A stretch of DNA of 64,000 nucleotides from Candidatus Sumerlaeota bacterium (GCA_016928995.1 JAFGJS010000054.1:105483-169482); one strand, 5' to 3'; shown: positions 48,701 to 57,523, numbered from the stretch's first letter. Notes: generated by a model not told the origin, from the sequence alone. Numbers and translations are program-made.

Positions 48701-50289
48701 ATTTCAGTCCGGCGGGAGACGGTCTGCTGAAGGTCGCGATGGAGTTGATGTCGCCGGTGCAGGGGCGGCCGGTGGAGCTTCGCTTGAAATTGGATCAGGC
48801 GCAGAACACGGAAAACGGCGATCCGGTGGTTCCTTCGGTATTCCTGCCGTTTGAGCCGGAGGGAGCGCGGGTGTTTCTGCATTTGAGCCGCGAGTTCGAG
48901 GGCGAGTTGTCCGGTTTGGAGCGAGGGCGGGCGCAAGCGGCGGATCCTTCCGAAGTGAATTGGCCGGAGACGGGATTTCGCGTTTTGCCTTCGGATCAGG
49001 CGTTTGAATTGTCTCCCCAGCCGGGGGGCGCTCCTTCGTTTCAGGTTGTTCGTCATGAGCGGGCGGACGCCTTGCGGGCGATCGTGGAGGTGATGCGTCA
49101 GCGCACGATCATCACGAAGGATGGCTTTGAGCGAAGCGAGCTGGATATTGCGCTGCAGAATCAATCGAGCCAGTTTTTGAAAATCGGCTTTCCGTATTCT
49201 CGGGAGCAGCTATCGATCTATGAGATTCGCGTGGCTGGGCGCGCGGTGCGGGCGATTTTTGATCAGGAGAACGGCCGGGATGTTTTGCTGGTGCCGCTGA
49301 TTCGCACCGGGATGCTGGATCCGGAGTTGAATGTCCGCATCGCTTACACAGTGTCCGATCGGCCGGAATTTTCCGGCAAGGGCAAGCGTGTGCAACAGCT
49401 GCCGGAGATTCTGGACGGCGTGCCTGTGGCGCAATCGTCGCTGGTGTTGATGCTGCCGCCGAATTTTAAGTATTCGAGCTTCAAGGGGACGCTGAATGAG
49501 GTTGAGCTGGTGGACCTGGAGTTGGATGAGGCTGTGCGGCAATCGAAGCGCCTGGAGCAGATGACCGAGGAGGCGTTGCTGTTGAAGGGAACGATGCAAC
49601 GGCGGGCCTTGAAGAAGGTCGTCGCGATGCAGTCGAAGGTGGAGTCAAACGTTCAGCAGACTCAGCAGATCGTTTCGGCGCAATTTAAGCAGGAGAGCCT
49701 GCAGCGTAGAAACGAGGGCAAGGACAAGGAGCGCTGGAGGGACCGTTTGCAACAGGAGCGTGAAGGCAACCTGGAGATCATGGCGTCCAACGCGGCGGTG
49801 AGCTACAGCAACATCAGCCAGTTGAATGATTTTATTTTACAGCAGGATCAGCAGGCCGGGCAAGCGGGCGCGATGCAAGCGGCGCAAGAGGCGCAGGCGG
49901 AACCGGAGCCAGAGGCGGCTCAGCCGGCGGTTGAGGGGAACATCGTATTTCCTCGCGCGGGCGAGGTGTTTGCGTTCCGGCAGTTGCAGGGTACGGGCAT
50001 GATCCAATTTAAATTCAAGTCGCTCGAAGCGCGCGAGATTCGCAATGACGTGTTGCTAGGGGCTTTCGTCGTGGCGGCGATCGCGCTGTTGACATTCGCC
50101 AGCCGGTTTATTTTTCACTCGTTCCGCCGTGTGGCGGTCATTTTTCTGGTTGTGTGCGTTGCGGCTGTGCTGACGGGAACCGCGCTGGATCTGAGCATCC
50201 CTGGGGCCGTCATTGCGTTGATCGCGCTGATGTTCAAGGGCGGCGGTTTGCGGCGTCATGCGGAGGATGGAGTTGCGCCGGGGCGTTGA
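42751..50289 (+). CDS. Giant membrane protein with two A-type modules and an internal pilin-like domain
   Basis: A 2512-aa protein not known to me. Order: signal peptide (1-26); module B from VEVFYIPQEDLARG (about 33) to LPPGFEYMTFGGSL (about 863-876); a membrane helix (about 905-928); a type IV pilin-like domain (about 956-1117) with RLVELLVVLLIIAILAAIAV and AVPNFLEFQTRAK, where Glu960 is the pilin Glu5; a linker; the end of module B (IEIPEGGVQRAFEALGGEAR, about 1225); a membrane bundle (about 1258-1355) ending in a signal-like helix (VVLIGACLLAASVPARSA); module C from AVRILAPYGEDW (1365) to LPPNFKYSSFKGTL; a coiled coil (about 2260-2350); FAFRQLQGTGMIQFKFKSLE (about 2408); and final helices. 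The prepilin Gly-1/Phe+1 are Val955/Ser956, so cleavage is not expected. GAGG precedes the ATG by 9 bases. Confidence 0.85.
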   Translation: MKLRIQSMFVFFIAGAIGSAAPALAAASTDVAPVEVFYIPQEDLARGPGYASEGLYLPLSELLELAAHAQGASEKRETLSGVCCRSLNLSGTLKEGLALEGELSFVAAGDGWSAVLVDDGGIPWLSQASPETAPAFLSRVRGKTFLFARGPSEGVVRLKAFVPARGDGVVLQASLGRIFAPCRVTLDHDESIAFDTASAPADASPAQLRLWPAQGAPVELRYRMKAGFQAPAALRVEHAREIKAAGGGLQLEDELTLAGRFSPGEPIQFALPEQMRLLRATTSDAAEVRIDDAALTVVPLQHCETLKIWASLAVDAVEGRAVLKPWKFDAQAVYSSVRLIASPQYAPVPVDWPEELFPAAGGAADRHYECWGALPELSVALADASPPQPLRVSALLTLAENAATVEYYVELTDPHQREIRFQLPVDWVLTELTATRGKQIAPVAVQQEDDRWWRVTGAPSQNPGAVRFSLRRMEQWGRADEATTLELPLARFVGLRPSLYELRIAWPEGLEARVAQLSSMVVTPVGGSFVLPSPGDREAQLALQAEGDAPSGSLAVRMREAEQRVTVVTVLSVQEDRANIRALLSYETRFAPSRAFRFSLPAGTGSNVRIEGEGIRETSLQETAEGDVWTVIAQRDVLGEFQLTLEWSLDAKPGAKAIQAPEIRLPDIAMQQGFIVLEGSQTLLLNTESKNLAETELSELPPLPWPRENRLLAVYRYIEPPFLLSVQAEKLEPEPALEGLADKAELVTTVAANGERLTRARYDVKPTNDRQFLPVTLPAGAVLWSALVNGEGIKPARQTIGAETVLLAPLPARGESSAGSDKKNVQLELLYLEQGKPLWGWDRLKLTGPELPIPINRTVWKLNLPPGFEYMTFGGSLTDTIPTHPPIITFLRTSDYPPRLVFLNASTFAIIFLTFVTVMLGMTVYFGVKQQREKREAQALSGESRVKEAPKKNTVSRLVELLVVLLIIAILAAIAVPNFLEFQTRAKVSRAKADLRTMATALEAYFVDNRAYPVDPDILWQGSVRYITGPANDPYTYGEYYSSGGEEAQFRYLQGMEAYRAAQRNGAVDLSGVDPNQFWLMYSVGPDQRDDKAQILYDPTNGTESTGDVVRFAQGAAEYDYDRKPRVINRLAGRMDESRQVSVAGKAIPQAPARQLAWDEELAKEPQSISVDGDMPAELNGDSGVSFGPKRERQVANQPASLEELMPAEQYAKYQAGRQAGLLSLGIEIPEGGVQRAFEALGGEARMEANLMSEGFFRRLVFIFWIGAMLAMIAVWRLKRESYRLVFVSASAAALLIPLFVPGPYIVLFNAAFQGILCSLVAPLFTVVVKRMGLNHRQAPLVVLIGACLLAASVPARSAAEEKAEAVRILAPYGEDWSPLSAGDPQAFISREHFTRLWDAAQTDRAAAEAAPPVLAEARLTGALDADAPVIRGELLIRAMNPEDAPTSCALAMEGLVLQRAVATPPGATLEAAGDQLRLQMDAGWSGSITAAFELPCERLGFTGSLRLSLPDLACGEWRVEFPFADMELSGSSAPSCVVDRSGECVAATGAIRAGTLELSWTGMQAERDAAAEAASQPEYQANVFTRLLWPDLSFSRWHASIHLEASDQRDLLPEELRFKLDPGLRIFSVQGNRLLSTVVDENEMIVRLRPSQAATLEVEGFSTAQTVATDGIQQWVVPGLRPADGIRTHTLLKFAIAGGIEILSSKAEGMTRTPVDVPLPGYAAQQYETESADWRVVVDMRRRKAELRADVHELIVAGGGFLRLAASIGLNPQQDAVHQCRLQVPEGLNVQSLSGDSLSDWSQADGEVHLTFDPPLQDKLELVLTALAELDAEEGRFAVQPLSVADARDDSRTMAIIVSPDQKLTELDLAGATPRRSNELDQRLRELMLRDASLTFYAASPLQCYALTGGEPLTFRLEPVPIRMRTAIFNHVTIEDGVQRLEAVIRATPLKGRIQEVAVLLESPEAQAAASRLQTPDGVRQVNFSPAGDGLLKVAMELMSPVQGRPVELRLKLDQAQNTENGDPVVPSVFLPFEPEGARVFLHLSREFEGELSGLERGRAQAADPSEVNWPETGFRVLPSDQAFELSPQPGGAPSFQVVRHERADALRAIVEVMRQRTIITKDGFERSELDIALQNQSSQFLKIGFPYSREQLSIYEIRVAGRAVRAIFDQENGRDVLLVPLIRTGMLDPELNVRIAYTVSDRPEFSGKGKRVQQLPEILDGVPVAQSSLVLMLPPNFKYSSFKGTLNEVELVDLELDEAVRQSKRLEQMTEEALLLKGTMQRRALKKVVAMQSKVESNVQQTQQIVSAQFKQESLQRRNEGKDKERWRDRLQQEREGNLEIMASNAAVSYSNISQLNDFILQQDQQAGQAGAMQAAQEAQAEPEPEAAQPAVEGNIVFPRAGEVFAFRQLQGTGMIQFKFKSLEAREIRNDVLLGAFVVAAIALLTFASRFIFHSFRRVAVIFLVVCVAAVLTGTALDLSIPGAVIALIALMFKGGGLRRHAEDGVAPGR
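45616..46101 (+). other. Type IV pilin-like domain inside the giant protein
   Basis: In-frame segment of residues 956-1117. It carries the N-terminal hydrophobic pilin helix with the conserved glutamate (position 5), the proline and NFLEFQTRAK that follow, the RAKADLRTMATALEAYFVDN segment and the C-terminal YDPTNGTESTGDVVRF typical of pseudopilins from PVC-like bacteria. The residues at the cleavage site are Val and Ser rather than Gly and Phe. The fold probably remains in the membrane as a tether. Confidence 0.85.
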
Positions 50290-50383
50290 TGCTTCGGGCG
50301 TTTGTTCACAGAATTCATCGCTGTGCTTCCCGATTCAGGGGCGCGGCGATTTTTTTTGCGTTGCGCTTGGAATGACGCCGGGC

Positions 50384-50478
50384 TAGAACGCTTCTCAAAA
50401 GCTTTTGCCGAATGAAATGGATTCACAGCCGAAGGCGGCTGTGCCACATTTTTCAGAAAGCGCCATTTCTTTCGAGAG
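50384..50478 (+). repeat. MITE-like repeat, copy 1
   Basis: About 95 bases with ends TAGAACGCTTCTCAAAAG and CTTTCGAGAG, imperfect inverted repeats of each other, around a palindromic core CACAGCCGAAGGCGGCTGTG. It fills most of the gap between the giant gene and the spermidine-synthase-like gene. A second copy is at 60732-60828 (opposite orientation) and a partial one at 53800-53823. Confidence 0.75.
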
Positions 50479-50515
50479 GCGCTCTAAGGGCGCGCGAACG
50501 CAAGGGGAGGATGCC

Positions 50516-53500
50516 ATGAAGCGGTATTTTGTTTTGCTGTTTACGTTGTTTGTCTTGTCGGGTTTCGCCGGACTGACCTATGAGGTGGTCTGGTCGAAAT
50601 ATTTGGCGTTGTTCCTGGGGGCGAGCGGCTATGCGCAGCTGTTGGTGCTTTCCACGTTCATGGGGGGGCTGGCGCTGGGTTCGGTGTGGCTGGGGGCGCG
50701 TTCGGACCGCATGCGGCGGCCGGTTGTGTTTTATGCCTGGCTGGAGTTGGGCGTGGGAATTTGGGGCTTTTTGTTTCCGCTGCTGTTTCCGTGGGCGCGG
50801 GATGCGTTCATGGCGGCGGCGATCCGGATGGAGCTGAGCCCCGGTTTGATTTTCAGCCTGAAGCTGTTGATCTGCATGGCGTTCGTGCTGGTTCCGACGA
50901 CGCTGATGGGAGGAACGCTGCCGGTGATGACGCGCGCGGCGGCGCCGTGTCTGGCGGCGGTGGGGCGCAATGTCTCGAGTTTGTATTACATCAATAGTTT
51001 CGGCGCGGCTTTAGGATGCGTGGGCGCGGGGTTTTTCCTGATTCCGCGGCTGGGTCTGGCGGGCGCGAATATGACGGCGGCGACGCTGAATGTGGCCGTG
51101 GCGGGGCTTGCGTTATGGGCGGAGCGGGGCATTCGGCGGCATTCGGGGGAGCTTGAGGATGCGCATGGCGGGCGCGAGGTGATCGTCGATGAGGCGCACG
51201 CGAATGAGGCGCTGGAGCCGGAGCGCAACCGGCAGATCGCGGTGTGGGCCGCGGGGATTTCCGGGGCTTTGGCGATGATGTACGAGGTGATCTGGATCCG
51301 GCTGCTGACGTTGACGATTGGGTCTTCCACGTATTCTTTTTCGTTGATGTTGTCGGCGTTTATCACGGGAATCACGCTGGGGAGTTGGATTCTCTCGAAG
51401 AAGAAGACGCCGGGAGGTTATTTTTTAATTCTGGGCGCGAGCCAGCTGGCGGCCGGCGTCGTGGTGTTGCTGTCTTTGCCGGTGTATCCGCTGCTGCCTT
51501 ATTTCTTTTTTCTTTGGGTTTCGATGTTGAATCACGAGCCGTATGCTTTTCCTCTATATCAGGTGTTGAAGTTCATTTTTTGTTTTCTGGTGATGGTGCC
51601 TCCGGCGGTGTTTTTCGGGATTTCGCTGCCGGCGGCGAGCCATGTGGCGGCGGACAAGATGAAAGTGTTGGGCCGTCAGGTGGGGGGAGTTTTTGCGGTG
51701 AATACGCTGGGCACGATCATCGGGACGTTGACGGCCGGTTTGGTCTGCATGCCGTTGTTGGGCTTGCAGGGATCGATCATGTTGTGCGTGCTGGTGAGCA
51801 TGCTGTTGGCGATTGGGGTGCTTTGGAACTGCTCGAAATCGCCGTGGGCGGCGCGGCTGCGATTCGCCAGCCTGCCGATTTTGTTGTTTGGATTAGCCTG
51901 GTTTTATCTTCTCTATCCGTCGTGGAATCATGATATGCTGAATCGGGGATATTATTACGTGATCCGCAAGCAGGGGAATGTCCAGCGCACGAGCATGCGC
52001 GATCCTGAGCATTGGAAGATCACGCCGCCCCTGGCGGCCGAGGCGATTTCGTCGAGAAAGGCGGAGCTGGAATCGGAAAAATCGAGCCAGGACGGGATGC
52101 GGCGGATGCTCTACCAGAAGGATGGAGTGAATGCGACGGTGGCGGTTTTTCAGTCGCCGTATGATCCGAAGTCGGTTTTTCTTAAAGTGAATGGCAAGAC
52201 GGACGCTTCCTCGCAGGGCGATATCGCCACGCAGTTGTTGGTGAGCCATTTGCCGTTGATCGTGAAGGGCGGAGCGGAGGATGTGCTGGTGATCGGGCTG
52301 GGGAGCGGGATGTCGATGGGCGCGGCGCTGCAGCACAAGGTGAAGCGCGTGGACGCTGTGGAGATCTTGCCGGAGGTGGTGGAGGCGGCGGGACTGTGCT
52401 TTTCGGAGCATAACAACAACGCGGTGAATCCGGATGGATCGTGCGATGATTCGCGGGCGCATCTTTATCTTGATGATGCGAAGACGTTCATGCAGACGAC
52501 GCGGCGGCAGTACGATGTGATTGTGAGCGAGCCGACGAATCCCTGGATCGCGGGCGTGGCGGGGCTGTTCAGCAAGGAATTTTTCGAGACCGTGGATTCG
52601 AGACTGAAGGAAGATGGCCTGCTGGCGCAGTGGCTGCAATCGTATTATTTGGAAGACGAGGCGATGTGGATGATCATTGACACGCTGCAGCAGCATTTTC
52701 CTTATGTCGTGGCGTGGAATTCGCAGGGCGCGGATATCATCCTGCTTTCGAGCCGCAAGCCGATTACGCCGGACTTTGCGGCGATGGAACAGGCGATGGC
52801 GCAGCCGGGAGTGCGGAAGGATCTGGAGCGGATCAACGTCAGGAGTCTATGGACGTTGCTGACGATGCAGTTGGGTGAGCTGCCGTTGCCGGCCGAGCCG
52901 ATCCCGGATAGCCGGATTCATTCGGATATCCGGCCGAAGCTGGATTATATCGCTCCGCGGGGGATGTTTCTGCAGATCCGGGCGCCGTTGCTGGAGACGA
53001 TGGATCAGCGTTTGGCCGCGCATCCGAGCGAGCAATTATGGCTGAATCGTTATGCGCCGCCGGAGCCGATTTCCGCGGATGAGTTCTACCAGGTTTATAC
53101 GCAGAATTATCATATGGCGATGTTGAGGCCGGAAGTGCGGCGCTCGTGGTGCAAGCTCTGGGTTGAGGCGTATCCGGATGATGAGCGGGCGCAGGTTTCG
53201 TGGATCATGGAGTGCAAGGAGGGTTTGGCGGAGCAGCAACGGATGTTTGAGGAGCGGCTGATTCCAGGCTCCGGGGAGCTGTATACCTGGGAGTCTTACG
53301 CCTTGATTTTAGGGATGCGCTATGTGCGTTCGCAGCAGATCGGACTGTATGAGCGGCATCCCGAACTTGAGGCGGCGCTGCGGCGATGCATCGAGCTTGG
53401 ATCGCGCAATTCGTGGCGATATTACCGGACGCTGGCGGAGCTGCTGACCGGCGATGGCCGGTTCGAGGAAGGGATCGCAACGGCGCTGGAGGGCTTGAAT

Positions 53501-53722
53501 GCGCTGCCGGAATCGAGCGCCGGCGAACCAGAACTGACGTTGTATAGGCGCAATTTGCTGCTGATCCAATTGGCCGATTGCGCACTGGCCGCAGGCGACT
53601 TGCGTCAGGCTGAGCAGGCGATGGAGCGGATTGATTTTGATCGTGTGCCGGAGTGGGATGCGCGGCAGTTGCGCGATCGTTTGTCGCGCCTTCAGCGCGA
53701 AGGCTCCAGCCGGGAGGAATAG
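50516..53722 (+). CDS. Spermidine-synthase-like membrane protein (fused transporter-like, methyltransferase-fold and TPR-like parts)
   Basis: A 1068-aa protein. The ATG at 50516 has GGGGAGG 5 bases upstream; the open frame before it overlaps a repeat. The N-terminal half (to about 470) has about 12-14 membrane helices in two related halves, each starting with a GLTYEVVWSKYLALFLG-like segment (second: MMYEVIWIRLLTLTIG). The middle is a spermidine-synthase fold with the SAM-type loop VLVIGLGSGMSMG (about 591-603), VDAVEILPEVVEAA, LDDAKTFMQ and IVSEPTNPWIAGVAGLFS. The C-terminal 250 residues are helical and TPR-like (MECKEGLAEQQRMFEE, RRNLLLIQLADCALAAGDL). Fused membrane-spermidine-synthase proteins are widespread but of uncertain substrate. 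It follows the giant protein on the same strand, separated by a repeat. Confidence 0.88.
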   Translation: MKRYFVLLFTLFVLSGFAGLTYEVVWSKYLALFLGASGYAQLLVLSTFMGGLALGSVWLGARSDRMRRPVVFYAWLELGVGIWGFLFPLLFPWARDAFMAAAIRMELSPGLIFSLKLLICMAFVLVPTTLMGGTLPVMTRAAAPCLAAVGRNVSSLYYINSFGAALGCVGAGFFLIPRLGLAGANMTAATLNVAVAGLALWAERGIRRHSGELEDAHGGREVIVDEAHANEALEPERNRQIAVWAAGISGALAMMYEVIWIRLLTLTIGSSTYSFSLMLSAFITGITLGSWILSKKKTPGGYFLILGASQLAAGVVVLLSLPVYPLLPYFFFLWVSMLNHEPYAFPLYQVLKFIFCFLVMVPPAVFFGISLPAASHVAADKMKVLGRQVGGVFAVNTLGTIIGTLTAGLVCMPLLGLQGSIMLCVLVSMLLAIGVLWNCSKSPWAARLRFASLPILLFGLAWFYLLYPSWNHDMLNRGYYYVIRKQGNVQRTSMRDPEHWKITPPLAAEAISSRKAELESEKSSQDGMRRMLYQKDGVNATVAVFQSPYDPKSVFLKVNGKTDASSQGDIATQLLVSHLPLIVKGGAEDVLVIGLGSGMSMGAALQHKVKRVDAVEILPEVVEAAGLCFSEHNNNAVNPDGSCDDSRAHLYLDDAKTFMQTTRRQYDVIVSEPTNPWIAGVAGLFSKEFFETVDSRLKEDGLLAQWLQSYYLEDEAMWMIIDTLQQHFPYVVAWNSQGADIILLSSRKPITPDFAAMEQAMAQPGVRKDLERINVRSLWTLLTMQLGELPLPAEPIPDSRIHSDIRPKLDYIAPRGMFLQIRAPLLETMDQRLAAHPSEQLWLNRYAPPEPISADEFYQVYTQNYHMAMLRPEVRRSWCKLWVEAYPDDERAQVSWIMECKEGLAEQQRMFEERLIPGSGELYTWESYALILGMRYVRSQQIGLYERHPELEAALRRCIELGSRNSWRYYRTLAELLTGDGRFEEGIATALEGLNALPESSAGEPELTLYRRNLLLIQLADCALAAGDLRQAEQAMERIDFDRVPEWDARQLRDRLSRLQREGSSREE

Positions 53723-53799
53723 GCGTCGCGAAACTTCGGTGCTGAGGACAGCCCCTCCCGCTTGACACCCATCCTGAAATCGGGATTGTTTCGGGGGCA

Positions 53800-53823
53800 G
53801 TCAAAACTTTTGAGAATCGTTAT
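53800..53823 (+). repeat. Partial copy of the MITE-like repeat
   Basis: The reverse complement reads TATAACGATTCTCAAAAGTT then TTGA, matching the left end of copy 1 (TAGAACGCTTCTCAAAAG). It abuts the terminator. Confidence 0.55.
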
Positions 53824-53864
53824 AAAAAAAACCGGAGCCCTTCGCGAAAAGGACTCCGGTTTTA
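53824..53864. terminator. Bidirectional terminator between the spermidine-synthase-like gene and glnK
   Basis: AAACCGGAGCCC pairs with GGACTCCGGTTT (one mismatch) around a short CGCGAAAA-type loop. Plus-strand RNA ends in UUUU; minus-strand RNA, following glnK, ends in a run of eight U. A strong intrinsic terminator for both convergent genes. Confidence 0.85.
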
Positions 53865-53889
53865 TGGTTATGCGGGAATGGTCGTGTTG

Positions 53890-54363
<474 letters not shown>

Positions 54364-54380
54364 CTACGCAGACCGCTGTA

Positions 54381-55691
54381 TCAACCTGGGAACGGATCTT
54401 CAGGATATGCCTCCATGCCCATTTCGGAGATATCGAGACCAAGCGATTCGACTTCCTGCGAAACGCGAAGCCCGATTGTGGCTTTGATGATGGCCCATAC
54501 GATGAGAGAGACGATGAAGGTGTACAGGCCGACGGCGATGATGCCGACTATCTGCGAGCCGAGGCTGCAACCTTCGCCTCCAAAGATTCCGACGGCGAGC
54601 GTGCCCCAGATGCCGCAGGCGAGATGGACCGAAAGAGCGCCGACGGGGTCGTCGATTCTTATTTTGTCGAAGAAGACGACGGAGAAGACGACCAGCGCTC
54701 CGGCGATGGCGCCGACAACGATTGACATGGGGACGCTGATGACGTCGCATCCGGCGGTGATCGCGACGAGTCCGGCCAGGCAGCCGTTGACGGTCATGCT
54801 GAAGTCGGGTTTGCCGAAGTAGAGCCAGGCGACGATCGTGGCGGCGACCAAGCCGGCCGCGGCCGACATGTTGGTGGTGAGCACGATGTGCGCGACGGCG
54901 GAACCGTCGCCGATAGCCAGGTTGCTGCCGGGATTAAAGCCGAACCATCCGAGCCAGAGGATCAGGCCGCCGAGAAAGACCAGCGCCATGCTGTGGCCGG
55001 GAATCGGATGCACGCCGCCGCTCTTGGGGAATTTTCCGCTGCGGGGTCCGAGCAGCAGGATGCCGGCCAGACCCGCCCATCCGCCGACGCTATGTACGAC
55101 GGTGGAGCCGGCGAAATCATGAAAGGGCGTTCCGAGTGTGCTGAGGAAGCCGCCGCCCCAAACCCAGTGTCCGGTGATGGGATACAGGATCGCCACCAGC
55201 ACGAAGGCAAGGGCCATGTATGCGCCGTAGTGGATGCGTTCGGCGACGCAGCCGGAGACGATCGTGGCGGCTGTGGCGGCGAAAGCGAGCTGGAAGAAGA
55301 AAAACACCTTTTGCGGCAGGTTGTCCGCGGGATTGACGTCGCCGAGCATCCAGCCCGATGTGCCCATGATGGGGTTGCCGCTGCTGAACATCAGGCCGTA
55401 GCCGATGATGTAAAAGGAAAGCGAGGCGAGTCCGAAGACGACGAAGTTTTTGCCGAGAATGTTGACGGCGTTCTTGGCGCGGCAGAATCCCGATTCGACG
55501 CAGCCGAAGCCGACATTCATAAAGAAGACGAGGAATGCGCTGAGGAGCACGAAGACGGAATCAAGTCCTTTGGTTAACGTGGCCAGGGCTTCCTCGGTGG
55601 ATGCGGATTCCTGGGCGAAGGCGGACGGGCTCATGGCGAGCACGGCCAGCATCGTCGCCGGAATCCATTTGTGATGTGACATTGTTTTCAT
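54381..55691 (-). CDS. amtB: Ammonium transporter
   Basis: Eleven-helix channel for ammonium/ammonia, regulated by GlnK. The 436-aa protein starts with a signal-type helix (HKWIPATMLAVLAMSPSAFAQ), then FLVFFMNVGFGCVESGFCRAKN, AGSTVVHSVGGWAGLAGILL with the first channel histidine, VFLGGLILWLGWFGFNPGS, and SVHLACGIWGTLAVGIFG with the second. The start ATG at 55691 is 7 bases after GAAGGA. It lies between glnA and glnK on the same strand. Confidence 0.96.
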   Translation of the reverse strand: MKTMSHHKWIPATMLAVLAMSPSAFAQESASTEEALATLTKGLDSVFVLLSAFLVFFMNVGFGCVESGFCRAKNAVNILGKNFVVFGLASLSFYIIGYGLMFSSGNPIMGTSGWMLGDVNPADNLPQKVFFFFQLAFAATAATIVSGCVAERIHYGAYMALAFVLVAILYPITGHWVWGGGFLSTLGTPFHDFAGSTVVHSVGGWAGLAGILLLGPRSGKFPKSGGVHPIPGHSMALVFLGGLILWLGWFGFNPGSNLAIGDGSAVAHIVLTTNMSAAAGLVAATIVAWLYFGKPDFSMTVNGCLAGLVAITAGCDVISVPMSIVVGAIAGALVVFSVVFFDKIRIDDPVGALSVHLACGIWGTLAVGIFGGEGCSLGSQIVGIIAVGLYTFIVSLIVWAIIKATIGLRVSQEVESLGLDISEMGMEAYPEDPFPG

Positions 55692-55891
55692 GACGTTTTC
55701 CTTCCATATATGGCAGTTTGTCCTAAAATTGCCTGTTTTGCCTGAGTATGAAAACCCCCTTGCGTTTTGCGGCGTATTGCCGCATTCCGCTCGTCTGCTG
55801 CGTCTAATCTGTGTGATGGAATGCGCCGGTGTTGTCTCGAAAAGGCTGTTTGAGCGTCGTCGATGCAGAGGCTCAGGAGGTTGTTTTTTAT

Positions 55892-55923
55892 GGACGGCCG
55901 ACGGCGTATACCGTCGGCCGTCC
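55892..55923. other. Perfect 13-bp hairpin between glnA and amtB
   Basis: GGACGGCCGACGG and CCGTCGGCCGTCC around CGTATA, within a 358-base gap without a gene (55692-56049). There is no T-run on the exit side of either strand; on the minus strand A-rich sequence follows. It may be a protein-binding palindrome, an mRNA stabiliser, or a factor-dependent pause site after glnA. The rest of the gap shows nothing recognisable. Confidence 0.6.
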
Positions 55924-56049
55924 TCGCCACATCACCGAACTGGAGTCTCATCAGGAGAACTCCACTTGTTATGCGTGTTTCGCGTTCCAAGTGTGCTGGA
56001 GCGTCCGAACCGCAAAGTTCTCGTCAGGCGCGCGGCGTTTTCATTCCTT

Positions 56050-57480
56050 TTAGCAGTCGTAATACATCGAGAATTCAATCGGCGCAGGCCGCAGTCGCAG
56101 TTGCTGCACTTCGTTCGTCATTTTGTAGTCGATCCACGCTTCGATCACGTCTTTAGTGAAGACGTCGCCCTTGAGCAGGTATTCATGGTCCGCTTCAAGC
56201 GCGGCGAGGGCTTCATCCAGGCCGGCCGGAACTTTCGGCACCTTGGCCGCGATTTCAGCGGGCAGGTCGTAGATGTTGCGATCCAGGGGCTCGCCCGGAT
56301 CGATTTTGTTTTCGATGCCGTCCAGGGCGGCCATGACCATCGCGCTAAAGGCCAGGTAGGTGTTGCAAGACGGGTCGGGCGTGCGGAACTCGATGCGTTT
56401 GGATTTCGGGCTTGCGCTGTACATCGGGATGCGCACGGCGGCCGAGCGGTTGCGTTGCGAGTAAGCCAGGTTGATCGGGGCTTCGTATCCCGGCACCAGG
56501 CGTTTGAAACTGTTGGTGGTCGGACAGGCGAAGGCGACGATTGACGAGGCGTGCTTCAGGATGCCGCCGATAGCGTGGAGCGCCATTTCGCTGATTCCGG
56601 CGTATTCGTTGCCGGCGAAAAGCGGCTGTCCGTCTTTCCAGAGGCTCATGTGCACGTGCATACCGGAGCCATTGTCGCCGTAGAGCGGCTTGGGCATGAA
56701 GGTCACGGTGCGGCCATTGCGATGAGCGACGTTCTTGATGATGTATTTGTAGAGCACAGCCTGGTCGGCCATTTTGGTCAGCGTGGCGAACTTCATGTCG
56801 ATTTCGGCCTGGCCGCCGGTGGCCACTTCGTGATGGTGGCATTCCACGTCGATGCCGGCCTTGATCAGTTCGAGCACCATCTCGCTGCGGAGGTCTTGCA
56901 GCGAATCGATCGGCGGCACGGGGAAGTATCCTTCTTTGTAGCGCGGGATGTGGCTGAGCTGAATTTCCTCGAATTGACCGTTGTCGAAGCGCTTGCCAGT
57001 GTTCCAGCGGCCTTCACGGCTGTCGATTTTGAAGAATCCCGCGTTTTGCGAGTTGTCGAAAAGGACTTCGTCAAAAATGAAGAACTCAAGTTCCGGACCG
57101 AAGAAAGCCGCGTCGGCGATGCCGGTTTCTTTCAGGTACGCTTCGGCTTTTTGGGCGATGTTTCGCGGATCGCGAGTGTACGGCTCCCGCGTGATCGGGT
57201 CGTGGATGTTGCAATAAATGGCCAGCGTTTTAACAGCCATGAATGGATCGATCATGGCGGTCGAGCAGTCGGGCATCAGCAACATGTCGCTCTCGTCGAT
57301 GGCTTTCCAGCCACGAATACTGGAGCCGTCAAATCCAAATCCTTCCTCGAGCGCGTCAGCGTCGACAAACGCCGCCGGGAAACTGGTGTGTTGCCATTGT
57401 CCCGGAAAGTCCATGAACCGCAGGTCAACGATCTGAACTTCTTCGTCTTTGATTTTCTTTAGTACGCCTTTCGCATCCAT
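56050..57480 (-). CDS. glnA: Glutamine synthetase, type I-beta
   Basis: Makes glutamine from glutamate, ammonia and ATP. The 476-aa protein has [52 protein letters not shown] and the longer insertion ([15 protein letters not shown]) that marks the I-beta subdivision, then [38 protein letters not shown] and the adenylylation tyrosine in [14 protein letters not shown] lies 8 bases before the ATG. With amtB and glnK downstream, this forms a nitrogen-assimilation cluster. Confidence 0.97.
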   Translation of the reverse strand: MDAKGVLKKIKDEEVQIVDLRFMDFPGQWQHTSFPAAFVDADALEEGFGFDGSSIRGWKAIDESDMLLMPDCSTAMIDPFMAVKTLAIYCNIHDPITREPYTRDPRNIAQKAEAYLKETGIADAAFFGPELEFFIFDEVLFDNSQNAGFFKIDSREGRWNTGKRFDNGQFEEIQLSHIPRYKEGYFPVPPIDSLQDLRSEMVLELIKAGIDVECHHHEVATGGQAEIDMKFATLTKMADQAVLYKYIIKNVAHRNGRTVTFMPKPLYGDNGSGMHVHMSLWKDGQPLFAGNEYAGISEMALHAIGGILKHASSIVAFACPTTNSFKRLVPGYEAPINLAYSQRNRSAAVRIPMYSASPKSKRIEFRTPDPSCNTYLAFSAMVMAALDGIENKIDPGEPLDRNIYDLPAEIAAKVPKVPAGLDEALAALEADHEYLLKGDVFTKDVIEAWIDYKMTNEVQQLRLRPAPIEFSMYYDC

Positions 57481-57523
57481 AACTCTTTCTTCCTTTCGGT
57501 TTTGATGTGGCTATTCGTCACGC

